Shown here: positions 50,564 through 62,110 of the stretch, piece after piece
How positions within the stretch are numbered: position 1 is the stretch's first letter
How the letters are laid out: each line of letters begins with the position of its first letter
NCBI GenBank assembly: GCA_013180625.2
Contig: SNVD02015055.1
Location: forward strand, 33,257-97,256
DNA length: 64,000 bases
Direction of reading: 5' to 3'
Source: Boswellia sacra
Taxonomy: Eukaryota > Streptophyta > Magnoliopsida > Sapindales > Burseraceae
Program-made: the position numbers and the translations under genes
Notes under the pieces: model-generated
Databases searched by the model: none
What the model was told of the DNA's origin: nothing
What the model saw: the letters and a program-made list of their open reading frames with translations, nothing else

Positions 50564-51962
50564 ATGACAACTTTTAATTCAACTTCATATGTTGAGGGAC
50601 TTTCAATCTCTAGACCTCCATTTTTTAATGGAAGTGATTACTCTTATTGGAAAACTAGAATGAGTATTTTCTTGAAATCTTTTGATTATGATTTGTGGTC
50701 TATTGTTTGGAAGGACCTTTTGTTCCTACCAAAATTGAAAATGGGGAATGCATGCTTAAAGAACCTAAAGAGTTTAGTGAAGAAGATAAAAAGAAATTGA
50801 GTTTGAATGCTAAAGCTATGAATGTGTTGTATTGTGCTCTAGATAGAAATGAGTTTAATAGAATATCTACTTGTTCTACTGCACAAGAAATATGGCACAC
50901 ACTTGAAGTAACTCATGAAGGAACTAGTCAAGTTAAAGAATCCAAAATTAGTATGCTAGTTCACAGTTATGAGCTTTTTAAGATGAAATCGGATGAATCA
51001 ATTTCTGAAATGTTTACTAGATTTACGGATATTATTAATAGTTTGAAATCTCTTGGTAAATCTAATTCTAATGTTGAAATGGTGAGAAAGATTCTTAGGT
51101 GTCTACCAAAATCTTGGGAGCCAAAGGTGACGGCAATTCAAGAAGCAAAGGACCTCACCAAACTCCCATTAGAAGAACTTATGGGTTCTCTCATTACTCA
51201 TGAAATCATCTTGAAGGAGAATGAAGAAGAAGATTGCGAAGTGGCAAACATATGCTTCATGGCTTTAAGTGAAGATGAGGTAAGTATTCTAAATTATGAT
51301 ACTAAGCTTTCATACGATGAATTACTTGAAGCATTTCAAAATTTGAATGTGCAAGTTGATAAACAAAATTCAAAAATCAATGCTTTAAAAAAGAAGTCAA
51401 AAATCATGTTATCTTAATTAGAAGAGTTGGTAGAAATAAATGAAGCTTTAGAAAATGAAAATGAAATTTTAAAGCAAAAAGATTTTGAAAGTTTGGAAAT
51501 TCAAATACATTTTTTAAAAACAGAAAATGAGATTTTAAAACAAAAGGATTTTGATAAATTAGAGAAAGAAAATGTTATTTTGAAAAAGGAAAATAATGAC
51601 TAAAGAAATATTGTTGATAGTTTTACAAAAAGCCCAAAAAATTTGAATTCTATGTTACAAAACCAAAGGTGTGTTTTTGATAAAAGAGGGTTAGGATATA
51701 AAAGTCATAAAAATCAAAAGTATTTTAAAAACTATTTGGTTCATGCATCTTCTAGGAATAATCCTAATCATTCATGTAATTATTGTGGAAGAAAAGGACA
51801 CAAAATGCATTCTTGTTACATTAAGAGAAATCCTAATTTGAAACAAATATGGATTTCAAAAAGGACCATAACTAACCCCCAAGGACCCAAGAACTTTTGG
51901 GTACCAAAAAGTTACTCCTTGAATGTTGATTGTAGAGACAAAGGAGTGTCAAACACAAGTGG
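50564..51962 (+). pseudogene. Element 2 gag, frame-broken
   Basis: Starts at ATG 50564 (TTFNSTSYVEGLSISRPP). A frame change near 50700-50760 leads into the long frame to 51417, where a TAA interrupts; another stop is at about 51601. The C-terminal part has the zinc knuckle CNYCGRKGHKMHSC, which binds nucleic acid in gag proteins. Gag forms the particle that packages element RNA; this copy cannot make a full protein. Confidence 0.88.
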
Positions 51963-54900
51963 TACTTAGATAGTGGATGCTCAAGGCATATGACCAGAGA
52001 TGCCTCCAAGTTCTCAAGATTAATCATGAAGAAAGGAGGATATGTGACCTTCGGTGATAATGCCAAAGGAAGGGTAATCGAACATAGTGATATCGGTAAC
52101 CCTTCTTCACTTATTATTGAAAATATTTTGCTTGTGAATGGTTTGAAACATGATTTGATTAGCATTAATTAATTGTGTGATAAGGGATATTTTGTTACTT
52201 TTGAGCATAATAGATGTGTGATTAAGGATGTTAGTAACAATAAGACATTATTTGTCGGTAATAGATGTGGTAATATTTATACAATTGATATTGATGTTAA
52301 TGATCATGTAGAAAGTGTTTTATTGTTAATCATGATGCTTGATCATGGCATGGAAGGCTAGGTCATGCTAGCATGACACCATTTCAAAAATTTCTAAAAA
52401 TGATTTAGTTGATGGTCTTCCAAAAATAAAATTTGAAAAGGATAAGATTTGTGATGCTTGTCAATTTGGAAAACAAGTGAGAACTTCTTTTAAACAAAAC
52501 AAATTTATTTCAACAAGTAAACCTTTACAATTACTTCATTTGGATTTATTTGGACCATCAAGAACTCAAAGCCTTGGTGGAAAGTATTATGTTTTTTGTT
52601 ATTGTGGATGATTATTCAAGATTCACTTGGGTGTTATTCTTGAAAACTAAAAATGAGGCCACACAAGCTTTTTCAAAATTTGCAAAAAAAGTCCAAAATC
52701 AAAAAGGGTATTCTATTGTGTCCATTAGGAGTGATCATGGTGGTGAAGTAGACAATGTTGCATTTAAAAATCTTTGTGATGAAAATGGTTTTGAACATAA
52801 TTTTTCCTCACCTAGAACTCCACAACAAAATGGTGTTGTTGAGAGGAAAAATCGGACTATCCAAGAAATAGCTAGGACCATGTTACTTGAAAATAATTTG
52901 CCAAAATATTTTTGGGCCAAAGCCGTTAATACCGCATGCTTTATAATCAATAGAGTCCATATTAGAGCTTTAATAAAGAAAACTTCTTATGAACTTTGGA
53001 AAGGAAGAAAACCCAACATTGCATTTTTTAAAGTTTTTGGATGTAAATGTTTTATTTTAAACACAAAGGATAACCTTGGAAAATTTGATGCAAAAGCCGA
53101 TGTTGGAATTTTTGTTGGCTACTCCAACCATAGTAAAGCATATAGATTTTTTAACAAAAAGACTCTTACTATTGAAGAATCTATGCATGTTGAATTTGAT
53201 GAAACTAATGTTATTTCTTCAAAGAATTTAGATGATGATATTGTTGAGGTAGAAAGGCAAATCAAGGAATCAAGGCTTGATGAAAAGAGTCAAGATGAAT
53301 TACAACTTCAACAAGAAAAGCTTGAGGAAGTAATTGATTCTTCCCAAGAATTACCAAAGGAATGGAGGTATGCAAAAGCTCACCCTAAAGATCTCATTAT
53401 TGGTGAACCATCACAAGGTATGAAAACTAGATCTTCTTTTAAGAACTTTCGTAATCATTTTGCTTTTGTCTCTCATTTTGAACCAAAATCTTTTAAAGAA
53501 GCCGAAAATGACGAAAGTTGGATTTTGGCTATGCAAGAAGAATTGAATCAATTTGAGAAGAATCAAGTTTGGGAATTAGTCCCTAGACCTAAAAATCATT
53601 CTATTATAGGCACTAAATGGATTTTTAGAAATAAAGTAGATGAAAATGGCACCATTATTAGAAACAAAGCAAGACTTGTTGCTCAAGGATACAATCAAGA
53701 AGAAGGTATTGATTATGAGGAAACCTTTGCACCGGTTGCTAGATTAGAATCAATTAGAATGTTGTGTGCATTTGCATGTTATAAAATTTTTACATTATAT
53801 CAAATGGATGTCAAAAGTGCATTTTTAATGGTTACATTATGGAGGAAGTATATGTAGAGCAACCTCTTGGTTTTCAAAATCATGATTTTCCAAACCATGT
53901 TTTCAAACTCAAAAAGGCACTTTTTGGCTTGAAACAAGCACCAAGAGCATGGTATGATAGATTAAGCAAATTTCTCATTGATAATGGTTTCAAAATGAAA
54001 AAAGTTGATACTACTCTTTTTGTTAAAACAAAAAATGATGATTTATTAATTGTTCAAATCCATGTTGATGATATTATATTTGGTGCTACTAATGTCTCTA
54101 TGTGTGTGGAATTTTCTAAGTGCATGCAACAAGAATTTGAAATGAGCTTAATGGGAGAATTAAATTTCTTCCTTGGACTTCAAATCAAGCAATCAATAGA
54201 TGGGATCTTCATTAATCAAGCTAAATACACAAGAGATCTTCTCAAGAAGTTTGGCATGGATAATTCAAGGACATATAACACACCTATGGTACATTAACCA
54301 AGCTTGACAAAGATGAGAAAGGAAAAGATGTTGAGGTAACAAAATATCGAGGTATGATTGGCTCTCTTTTGTATGTAACTGCTAGTAGACCTGATATTAT
54401 GTTTAGTGTGTGTATGTGTGCTAGATTTCAATCTTGTCCAAAGGAATCTCACCTTAAGGCTGTCAAAAGGATCTTTAGATATCTTCTTGGAACCATAAAT
54501 CTAGGTCTTTGGTATCCTAAGTGTGATAATTTTGATCTAATTAGTTATTCTGATTCGGACTTTGCTGGAAGTCTTCTTGATAGAAAGAGCACTAGTGGCT
54601 CTTGCCATTGTCTAGGACATGCATTAGTATCATGGTTTAGTAGAAAACAAAATTCTGTTGCATTATCAACCACGGAAGCTGAGTATATTGTAGTAGGAAG
54701 TTGTTGTGCACAAGCTCTTTGGATGAAACAAATTTTAAAAGACTATGGTGTGGTATTTGATCATATTCCTATCAAATGTGACAATACAAGTGCCATCAAC
54801 ATTTCAAAAAATCCCATACAACACTTTAGGACTAAGCATATAGAGATTAGACATCATTTTATTAGAGATCATGTGCAAAAAAGTAATATTTCTTTAGAAT

Positions 54901-55004
54901 TTGTTCCCACCGATAAACAATTAGCCGATATATTTACTAAACCCCTTAGTCAAGATAGATTTTGCATAATTAGAAGAGAATTAGGCATGTTGGATATGTC
55001 TTAA
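51963..55004 (+). pseudogene. Element 2 pol: protease, integrase, RT, RNase H
   Basis: Reading order with breaks: protease region around 51970, integrase zinc region near 52350, integrase core and RT start (52550-53857; landmarks [41 protein letters not shown]), RT continuation (53839-54297; FGLKQAPRAWYD) and RNase H (54354-55004; YSDSDFAGSLLDRKSTSGS, ending LGMLDMS). The normally YVDD catalytic box reads HVDDIIFGA here, a further sign of inactivity. At least three frame changes separate these pieces. Confidence 0.9.
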
Positions 55005-55245
55005 TTTTGCTTTAATATTATAATCTTTGAATGGTAGCATATGTTAAGGGGGAGAATATATTTAGGGGGAGTAGTTAATTTGATTACATTTTTTTGATGA
55101 TAACAAAAAGGGGAGAAATAGTTGGATTGCTTATATTCATAACAAGTGCCATTCTTTTTGCTTATTGTTGATTTTATTTTCATTCTTGATTTTAGATTAT
55201 ATTTTAAAACAATCAATGGTTTGTCATCATCAAAAAGGGGGAGAT

Positions 55246-57097
55246 TGTTAGCCCTAAGGCTACATTATAATTTTGATGATAACAATACACATTGATTAAT
55301 TGAGATTTACTAACATATTTATTTATGTGCAAGAGTAAGATCATTGAAATAATTGTAAAATCAAGAAGAGGCTTATTAAAATGAAGTGTTGAAGCTAAGG
55401 AGAAGACTACATGTTAAAGGTACCAAAGTTTAAGAACAAGGATTGACTCAAGGAATGTGATACATAAATAATGTTCAATCAATTAGTCATATATATCTCT
55501 ACAAATATCCAAATGATGTGATATTTGAACCTTTAGAAAGCTTACTCAATTTATAACATTTCATATGTTTTAATGAAATTCAAATTTCAAGTGCAAGGTT
55601 GTCCAAATCATCATGCAAGTTGAAAGACAAATGGAAGTAGCTGACATGAGCACCGAATACTCCTTTAGACATATCTTGAGCTAGAAAAATCAAAATGACT
55701 TGCTTCTTATGGAAATGGAAATATAACTTAATGAGGAACATTTCATATGTTTCGAAGAAATTCAAATTTCAAATGGAAGGCTGACATAATTGACATGCAA
55801 TTCGGTGGACTGACACAGAGAAGAAAAATCAACTCATATGAGCACCAAATGGTATTTTGGCCATATCTTAAGATAGAGATATCCAAATGCTTTGATTCTT
55901 AATTTTTTAGAAAGCTTATTCAAATATGCAGATCTTTTATGTTTTGAAGAAATTCAAATTTCAAACGGAAGGCTGACAGAATTATCATTCAATTTGGTGG
56001 ACTGACACAAGAAAGAAAAATCAAGTCACATGAGCACCGAATAGTGTTTTGGCCATATCTTGAGTTACAGATATCCAAATGACTTGATTTTCAAATTTCA
56101 AACGGAACATTGACAAAAATGGTAGACAAAATTACGGTTTTTATGGTGGACAAAAAATTTGGAGTTGGTGTCTTCACTTGTTCAAGTTCATCTCATTTGC
56201 CTATAAAAGGAGCCCTTCTCCCATGCATTTGGTAAGACAAGAAGAGCAAGAGAAGTATCTATCAAGCAAAAAACAAGAGAAATATCAAGTCTAGAGAGCT
56301 TTTATATTCTTTATCTACTCTTTGAAGAGAGTTGTACTTTTGTTTTAAAAATTTACTTTGTTCTTGTATTATGGTGAGAGTAAGATCTTCTTGTAAAGGA
56401 TAAAAGTTATCCTTGAGAGAACTCTTTCCTTGGTGAGTTTGTTCATCAATAAGAACTCTTGGTGTGGTGTTATCAAGAGTTGAAGGAAGTTTCCTTGGTG
56501 AGGTTGTTCATTAAGAAGAACTCTTGGTGTGGTGTTATCAAGAGTTGAAGGAAGTTGCCTTGGTGAGGTTGTTCATCAAGAAGAACTCTTGGTGTGGTGT
56601 TATCAAGAGTTAAAGGAAGTTGCCTTGGTGAGGTTGTTCGTCAAGAAGAACTCTTGGTGTAGTGTTATCAAGAGTTGAAGGAAGTTGCCTTGGTGAGGTT
56701 GTTCATCAAGAAGAACTCTTGGTGTGGTGTTATCAAGGGTTGAACGAAAAAGTCTTGGTGAGGTTGTTCATCAAGCAAGTTGTAAAGATTTCTACAACTT
56801 AGTGGAAATCTTAGCTCATGGAGCTAGGAGCCCGTGGACGTAGGCAAGGTTTGCCGAACCACGTAAATTGAGTTTGCACTCTCTCTATCCCTTTCCTCTT
56901 TATATTTACTTGTACTTGTAATTGTTCTTTATTTGCCATTCTCTTGATTGCATTCTATTTTCATCTTCTTCACCTTTGTTCTCAAAGAAAGATTTAAATA
57001 ATTTTGATCTTTCAAGAAAAGTTTTCTAAATCCGTTTTTATAAATAAAAACCCAATTTACCCCCCCCCCCTCTTGGGTTGCCATACCTGGGTCAACA
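55246..57097 (+). repeat. Element 2 3' LTR
   Basis: 1852 bases; shorter than the 5' LTR through a deletion of about 55 bases in the last 190-base unit (around 56090). Five 65-base units are present. Confidence 0.94.
56429..56780 (+). repeat. 65-base tandem array in element 2 3' LTR
   Basis: Five units, matching the 5' LTR in number. Confidence 0.92.
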
Positions 57098-57102
57098 TAT
57101 TA

Positions 57103-57175
57103 TTGTTCAGTTTTTGGGAATGGTATTTCTTAATTAATCATATTTGTTTTGAACCGTCAAATTTGAATATATATA
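57103..57175. mobile_element. Continuation of the CACTA fragment after element 2
   Basis: Right of the duplicated TATTA the sequence again holds a subterminal-type word, GAACCGTCAAATTTG (57151-57165). The end of the CACTA remnant cannot be placed; up to about 57475 the sequence is AT-rich without recognised features. Confidence 0.55.
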
Positions 57176-57475
57176 TTTATAAATATTTTTCAAAAAAATT
57201 ATTTATATTATATAGTCTTTCTTGAAAACATAATCAGTACATAGAGAGTTAGGTACCAGGTCCACTGTTGTTTCACCTTTACATAGAATTTATATAGATC
57301 TTATATTTCATATCAAATACATAAATAAATAAATTACATGTCCGATACATCATAAAATCAACTTCTCTGCTGAAACAGAAAATTCTCAAGACTAGAAAAT
57401 CCACATGCATGGGATCTAATCCCTGGTAACAATAATTTTATAAAAAGAAAACTGAAGGTTTAAGTCATAAGTATC

Positions 57476-59005
57476 TGACACATCCGAAAAAGGATTGTCT
57501 CCCAAGTATAGGAGTGTCGAAGTAATAAACCTGGTGAGTCCGAGGTCGATCCACGAGGAAGGGGATTTTAGCGTTACAAATTATAAGTTAAGCAAATATG
57601 ATATGAATAATTGAAAGAAATGATAAGATAATCTCAACAAATATGTAAAGATGGTAGGTGATATTACCGACCATTCAAATATAAAACAAAAGATAAAAGG
57701 AGGTAAAACCATCCATGGAAATAGGTGGTATAACCAACCATAGTAAATTAAAGAATAATTTCATAAGGTGGTAGAACCTACCATAGTAAATAAAATAAAA
57801 AGTTCATAAACAATAGAATAATTAAAATATAAGAGGAACTAACACAATAATAATGAAAGCTAAGGTTAGGGGATCCGCCCTTGATATTTCGAATAAGGAT
57901 AATTAGCCCATTTTAGTTATATGATTTATATTTGTTTCATTACCAACATTTATACCACTTCTTGTAAATGGGTTCAAGCATCCAATGTGCCAATCATTAT
58001 ATGTCTACAACAAATCAAGGTTCCTCACTAGATTCGTGTCGGTAAAGAAGAACCATACATCATCTAGAAAGGATCCAAGCATTTGATGTGCCAAGGATTG
58101 TCGACAATGGAGCAAGACCTCCACTTTACGAGTGGTGTCAAGATTGATTAAGAAATTAATATAAATCATATTGAATAAACATTATAAGATTAAGATTATT
58201 AAGCACATATAAAGGGTTAGAGAATCCTTAATCTCATATCAAGGGTTTCACCCTTTCACCTTAGCAAAAGAGAAATTAGAAGAACATTATAATAGAAAGA
58301 AAATAAAATGCAAGGAAAAGGAAATTCATTAATAACATAAACACACAAAACACAATACAAGATCCTAGCCAAAGCCAAAATGTTCCAGCCAAGGCCAAGA
58401 TGCCCTAATGGGTCACAAGGCACCTCTATTTATAGATACATCCAGGGGCAAACTTGTCAAATTACAAGGGCATAATTGTCAAATATTAGTTGTAAATATC
58501 TTTGACAATTGGGATCATTAGGCACCGACTTTGACCATCAATTTTGACATCGAAATGTTGTGAATTTTAATCACATGTCTTCATGAAAGTTGTAGATATT
58601 TCTCTCAGCTTTCTAGAACATATTGATTTGCACAATTTGGATACGTATTTTGAGAGATACGGTCCAAATACTGAGGCCTGGTCAGACTGGGCCGCGACTA
58701 TAGATGGGTTCACTTCAAGCCCAATTTTGGTCCACTAAGAGCCCGAATTTGATGATTTTTGTGAAATGCAATCTTGTAGACAATTGAATCAGCTTTCCAA
58801 AACATTAAGAATTGCACCATTCTAATCTATAAATAGAGAGTTATGACCATTTTACCGAACCTGTAACAAAACCCAAATTAAGAGAAATTAATTCCAAAGA
58901 TGCAAATGCTACAAATATGCTTAAGTTGAGGAATTTAATGACACTATTAATGCAATATGATGAACTAAACTCTTATTAAACATGCATATTTAAGTGTTCA
59001 TCACA
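57476..59005 (-). repeat. Probable 3' LTR of the gypsy element
   Basis: The inner edge is well supported: on the minus strand GCTAGTTGGGGGG is directly followed by TGTGATGAACAC, the usual polypurine-tract/LTR junction of this group. The outer edge at 57476 (TGACACATCC on plus) is a guess from the TG...CA rule. The other LTR is not in the window to compare with. Confidence 0.5.
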
Positions 59006-59019
59006 CCCCCCAACTAGCT
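59006..59019 (-). other. Polypurine tract of the gypsy element
   Basis: GCTAGTTGGGGGG on the minus strand, adjacent to the inferred LTR start TGTGATGAAC. Confidence 0.7.
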
Positions 59020-60273
59020 TATTGCTAGTCCCTAGCAATTAAAGCGTTATTATTTAGAAGTGATTTATAGAATTTTACATCCAAGGTGGTCATTATTGCA
59101 CTCTCCTTGATTTTATCCAAATAAACAAACTCTCAACCAATTATTATTATTATTATTTTTTTATGACTCATGTACCCTTTAGTCAAGATATCAATAAACC
59201 TCCTGTTTGTGCTCAGTCAACACATGACTATGGGGCTTATTAGAAAGAAGCCATATCGGTTCTAATATTTGTTAAGGGTAACAACCTTAGGTAATGGGAT
59301 ATTTCATTCATTTTATACATTTTTCTTTTTTTTTTTTGAAAGAATGCATCTTAACCCATGTAGCGAGCCTTAGGCTAATGACTCACAGACCAGTTGGCCT
59401 TAGGGCATTAGGTGTTAAGACACACCTACGAGCTTAACGACTCGTGCCAATACTTATTTTTGCTTAGAAACTTGTGGATAGTGCAATGTTCAATCCCATT
59501 AAGCTGTCTCCTTAATCCATGTAGCGAGCTTTGGGCCAATAGCTCCCAAACCAGTTGGTCTTAGGGTATTAGGTGTTGAGGCACCCCTCGGGCTTAATTG
59601 CTCGAATTAAGGAGGCTACAAGACAAAACTTATCCACCGTTGCTTTCTCCCTTTTTTTTCTTTTTTTTTTCTTTCATTTTCTTTTTTCATTTTTTTACTT
59701 TCCCCCTTCTTTTGTGTATCAAACAAAACAAAAGAACCCAAATATTACAACATTTCATTTTGCCATCCACAATCATGCATCAAGGTATGTGTGTGTGTGT
59801 GAAGAAAGGTTCATGAATACTTGCTTAATGAGTATATAAGCACACAATTTTTTTTATTTAAATGATAAGGTCGTGAGAGTTCATAGATTTCCTTCAAGTG
59901 GATTCAAAGTTATAAGCACCAATAGATTAAGAATCTCTGATTTCCAATAATTTCAATCAATCATCAAGATGGTAAGAACATTAATATTCGAATATATTAG
60001 TTTAGCGTGTACACTAAGATTTTTCAGATTTCTAATAATAAATATGCACTACCTTATGTGTTCTTTAGTCACGGTCTCCTGGTTGACTCAAGTACGCTGG
60101 CCAACCCAACTGGCTCTCGCCCCTAATTGCAAATTTCACTGCTGTATCTCCAGATTATGGCTTCCTCAAGAGCGATTGAACTCCTTACACCGCACTCTGA
60201 ATCGAATTACTAACTCGCTTTTTTTTTTTTTGCAAGAAAAAATAAAATTTCAACACACACTTATGTCTACTAT
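59020..60273 (-). other. Gypsy 3' spacer
   Basis: Non-coding spacer between the conserved block and the 3' LTR. It has an approximately 50-base repeated phrase (AATCCATGTAGCGAGC... with ACCAGTTGG and TTAGGGYATTAGGTGTT), seen at about 59354-59420 and 59514-59580, and a pyrimidine-rich run near 59650-59710. The plus-strand frames here look like chance. Confidence 0.5.
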
Positions 60274-60310
60274 CCTTCCCCCCCAGCCAAATGAAACATT
60301 GTCCTCAATG
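60274..60310 (-). other. Conserved 3' block of Athila/Tat elements
   Basis: On the minus strand CATTGAGGACAATGTTTCAT is followed by TTGGCTGGGGGGGAAGGATA. Blocks of this form are recurrent just after the pol region in this gypsy group (from memory). Here it lies downstream of the LOG frame rather than next to integrase. Confidence 0.6.
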
Positions 60311-60432
60311 TTTAAATGTAGAGAGATAAAGTATAGGAGACATTACCTGAAGCTTATGTTATTCAAGAGAGATGACCTGAAAGACTCATAAAATAACATG
60401 CTAAAAATAAAATAAAATAAAAGACAAAAAAA

Positions 60433-61083
60433 TTACAAACAGAGATTCAGATCCAATTTGCACTTTTTGTTTTGCCTTCCTGCCCAATTAATTTGAGTAC
60501 TAACTGGATCAGGTTCATACTCAACTTCTTGTAATTTGTCAAGTAACTCACCAGCAGAAGTGGCAGAAACAAGGATCTTTCTCGCCCAATGTGGGATAAA
60601 ATTTTGTTTTACAGCTGCATCAACAAAACTTATTAAAGGATCAAAGAAATTGTTAACATTCAACAAACCTATGGGTTTTTGATGGAGATTCAGGTGGGCC
60701 CAAGAGGCAATTTGAAAAATTTCTTCAAGAGTGCCAAAGCCACCTGGTAAAGCAATAAAGGCATCTGAATTGATGGGCATATGTGCCATGCGTTCATGCA
60801 TAGAGGAGACCTGTAACTCCTTCCCAACCGTTTTTCCAACAATACTTTCTACAGCCAAAGCTTTAGGAATAACTCCTAAAACTTGAGTACCTCCTACATG
60901 TGCAGCTGTTGACAAACAACCCATTAACCCGAGGCTACCTCCCCCATAAACCACATGAATCTTTCTTTCAGCCAGTAGCCTACCAAGATAATTCGCTACT
61001 TCTACGAACTCTTCACTTGTACCTGGTCGAGATCCACAGAATACACATATCCTTTGGATTCGACGTTTTGAAGTTCCCTCCAT
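60433..61083 (-). CDS. LOG: LOG-family cytokinin riboside 5'-monophosphate phosphoribohydrolase, intronless
   Basis: 216 residues, intact. LOG enzymes release active free-base cytokinin from its nucleotide in one step in cytosol/nucleus. Visible motifs: RICVFCGSRPG (residues 11-21), YGGGSLGLMG (46-55), VIPKAL (71-76), MHER (95-98, with the conserved catalytic Arg98) and PGGFGTLEE (113-121, with the catalytic Glu). The usual RKAEM after the arginine is replaced by RMAHM. The tail after about residue 186 is unlike typical LOGs and ends KLDLNLCL, an LxLxL (EAR-like) pattern. The frame has no introns, whereas plant LOG genes usually have several, so it looks retroposed; no poly(A) tail remains. 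It sits inside the gypsy element, same strand, between integrase and the 3' conserved block. It could be an expressed retrogene or a neutral passenger; the open frame argues for youth or selection. Confidence 0.88.
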   Translation of the reverse strand: MEGTSKRRIQRICVFCGSRPGTSEEFVEVANYLGRLLAERKIHVVYGGGSLGLMGCLSTAAHVGGTQVLGVIPKALAVESIVGKTVGKELQVSSMHERMAHMPINSDAFIALPGGFGTLEEIFQIASWAHLNLHQKPIGLLNVNNFFDPLISFVDAAVKQNFIPHWARKILVSATSAGELLDKLQEVEYEPDPVSTQINWAGRQNKKCKLDLNLCL

Positions 61084-61130
61084 GTCTATGTAACTCTTTA
61101 ACTATGTGTGAAGAAGAGAACAAGACATGT

Positions 61131-61140
61131 GGTATTTATG
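61131..61140 (-). promoter_or_regulatory. TATA-like box upstream of the LOG frame
   Basis: CATAAATACC on the minus strand, about 50 bases before the LOG ATG. This spacing would leave a very short leader. Possible but unproven. Confidence 0.3.
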
Positions 61141-61398
61141 GAGTGCAAAAAGGTATGCTAATGATGATATCTATCTAGGTAGCTCGATTGTTTGTTGAAA
61201 AAGTTGACAATAATGCCCAAAAATTCAAAAGAGGATGAAATAAGACACCATAAGTCAAACAAAAGATACAAATTCAAAAATGACAGCAATGAGGTATTAA
61301 AATTCAAAACTGATGGCACGCATGCATATGTACAGGTAGTTGTGACTGTGGCTCACATCTTCCTCTGGTTTTACGTCCAGAAACGGCTAAAACACCTT

Positions 61399-61700
61399 CT
61401 ATGAGTTGGGGATATGCTTCCCATCCAGTTTTCTTATAAACTGGCAAACAGGGTCGTTTTGAGTCAGATTCCCAAGACTATAGCGTTCCTGCTCATCTCG
61501 GAATTGTGTCCACAAATTAAAAATTTCACGCTGCACAAGTCCACAAGAATGCGTCTCAAGAGTCGTTAGGATATCATCCAAAGACTCCTTACTCAGTCCA
61601 TTCTTGATGAACTGTAGTTTATCCCCTCGATTGTTAGACAAATATCCCAAGGAGCGGCAACGCTGGTTACAAGTCCATCTTGCAGATCTGGGACAAATTT
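61399..61700 (-). CDS. Unrecognised open frame upstream of LOG
   Basis: An open stretch on the minus strand ends in TAG at 61399, about 315 bases before the LOG start. It includes CNQRCRSLGYLSNNRGDKLQ and later CGLVQREIFNLWTQFRDEQE. There is no clear ATG; the frame is open leftward past 61680. The composition is protein-like (balanced, few repeats), but I recognise no domain. It could be part of another captured host sequence, an extra ORF of this gypsy family, or a relic. Confidence 0.35.
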
Positions 61701-62110
61701 GTAACCTTTTCGCTCTTCGCTTTTTTTTTTTCTGGCCTAGAGCTTTTTTCCCAAACCTGGCAATATCGGGAAATGTCTAAAAAAAGAGGGAAAATTTTTT
61801 TAGATTATCTGAAAAATCACAAGAGAATCGAACCTTGGCTTCAATTAACCATCTTAAATCAGCAGGAATACCCTTACGCATCAACAACCTTAGTCTTTCT
61901 GCACGAGCTTTTTAAATTTTAAGCAAATCATTTTAAGGAAGAGAGGGAAAATGTTTGTGCAATTTAGAGAGAATGGTATCCATGTGAAGAAAATGAGAGA
62001 GAAGAAAAGAAAGTGGATGCAAGGTGAGCAACAGTTTTTAGGGAACTGAAAAACTGACTTTAATAGTCACGGAGTACCGTATCCGCCACTTGACCGGGAA
62101 AAATCAATCC
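61701..62110 (-). other. Post-integrase spacer of the gypsy element
   Basis: Between the integrase stop and the unknown open frame. It is largely non-coding with short coding-like fragments (for example a frame containing LLMRKGIPADLRWLIEAK) broken by stops. May be degenerate captured sequence. Confidence 0.4.

Larger units (their letters stand above)
48605..57097 (+). mobile_element. Sirevirus-like Ty1/copia element 2, full length
   Basis: 8493-base element with LTRs 48605-50508 (1904 bases) and 55246-57097 (1852 bases). The exact target duplication TATTA is at 48600-48604 and 57098-57102. The primer site is at 50511-50522. Multiple polypurine tracts (about 55046, 55063, 55103 and 55231-55245) precede the 3' LTR, a feature of Sireviruses. 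All copia domains are present but frames are broken several times. Confidence 0.95.

Noticed and set aside
59969..60391. 140-codon plus-strand frame near LOG
   Set aside because: Opposite strand to the gypsy element and spans its conserved 3' block; no domain seen.
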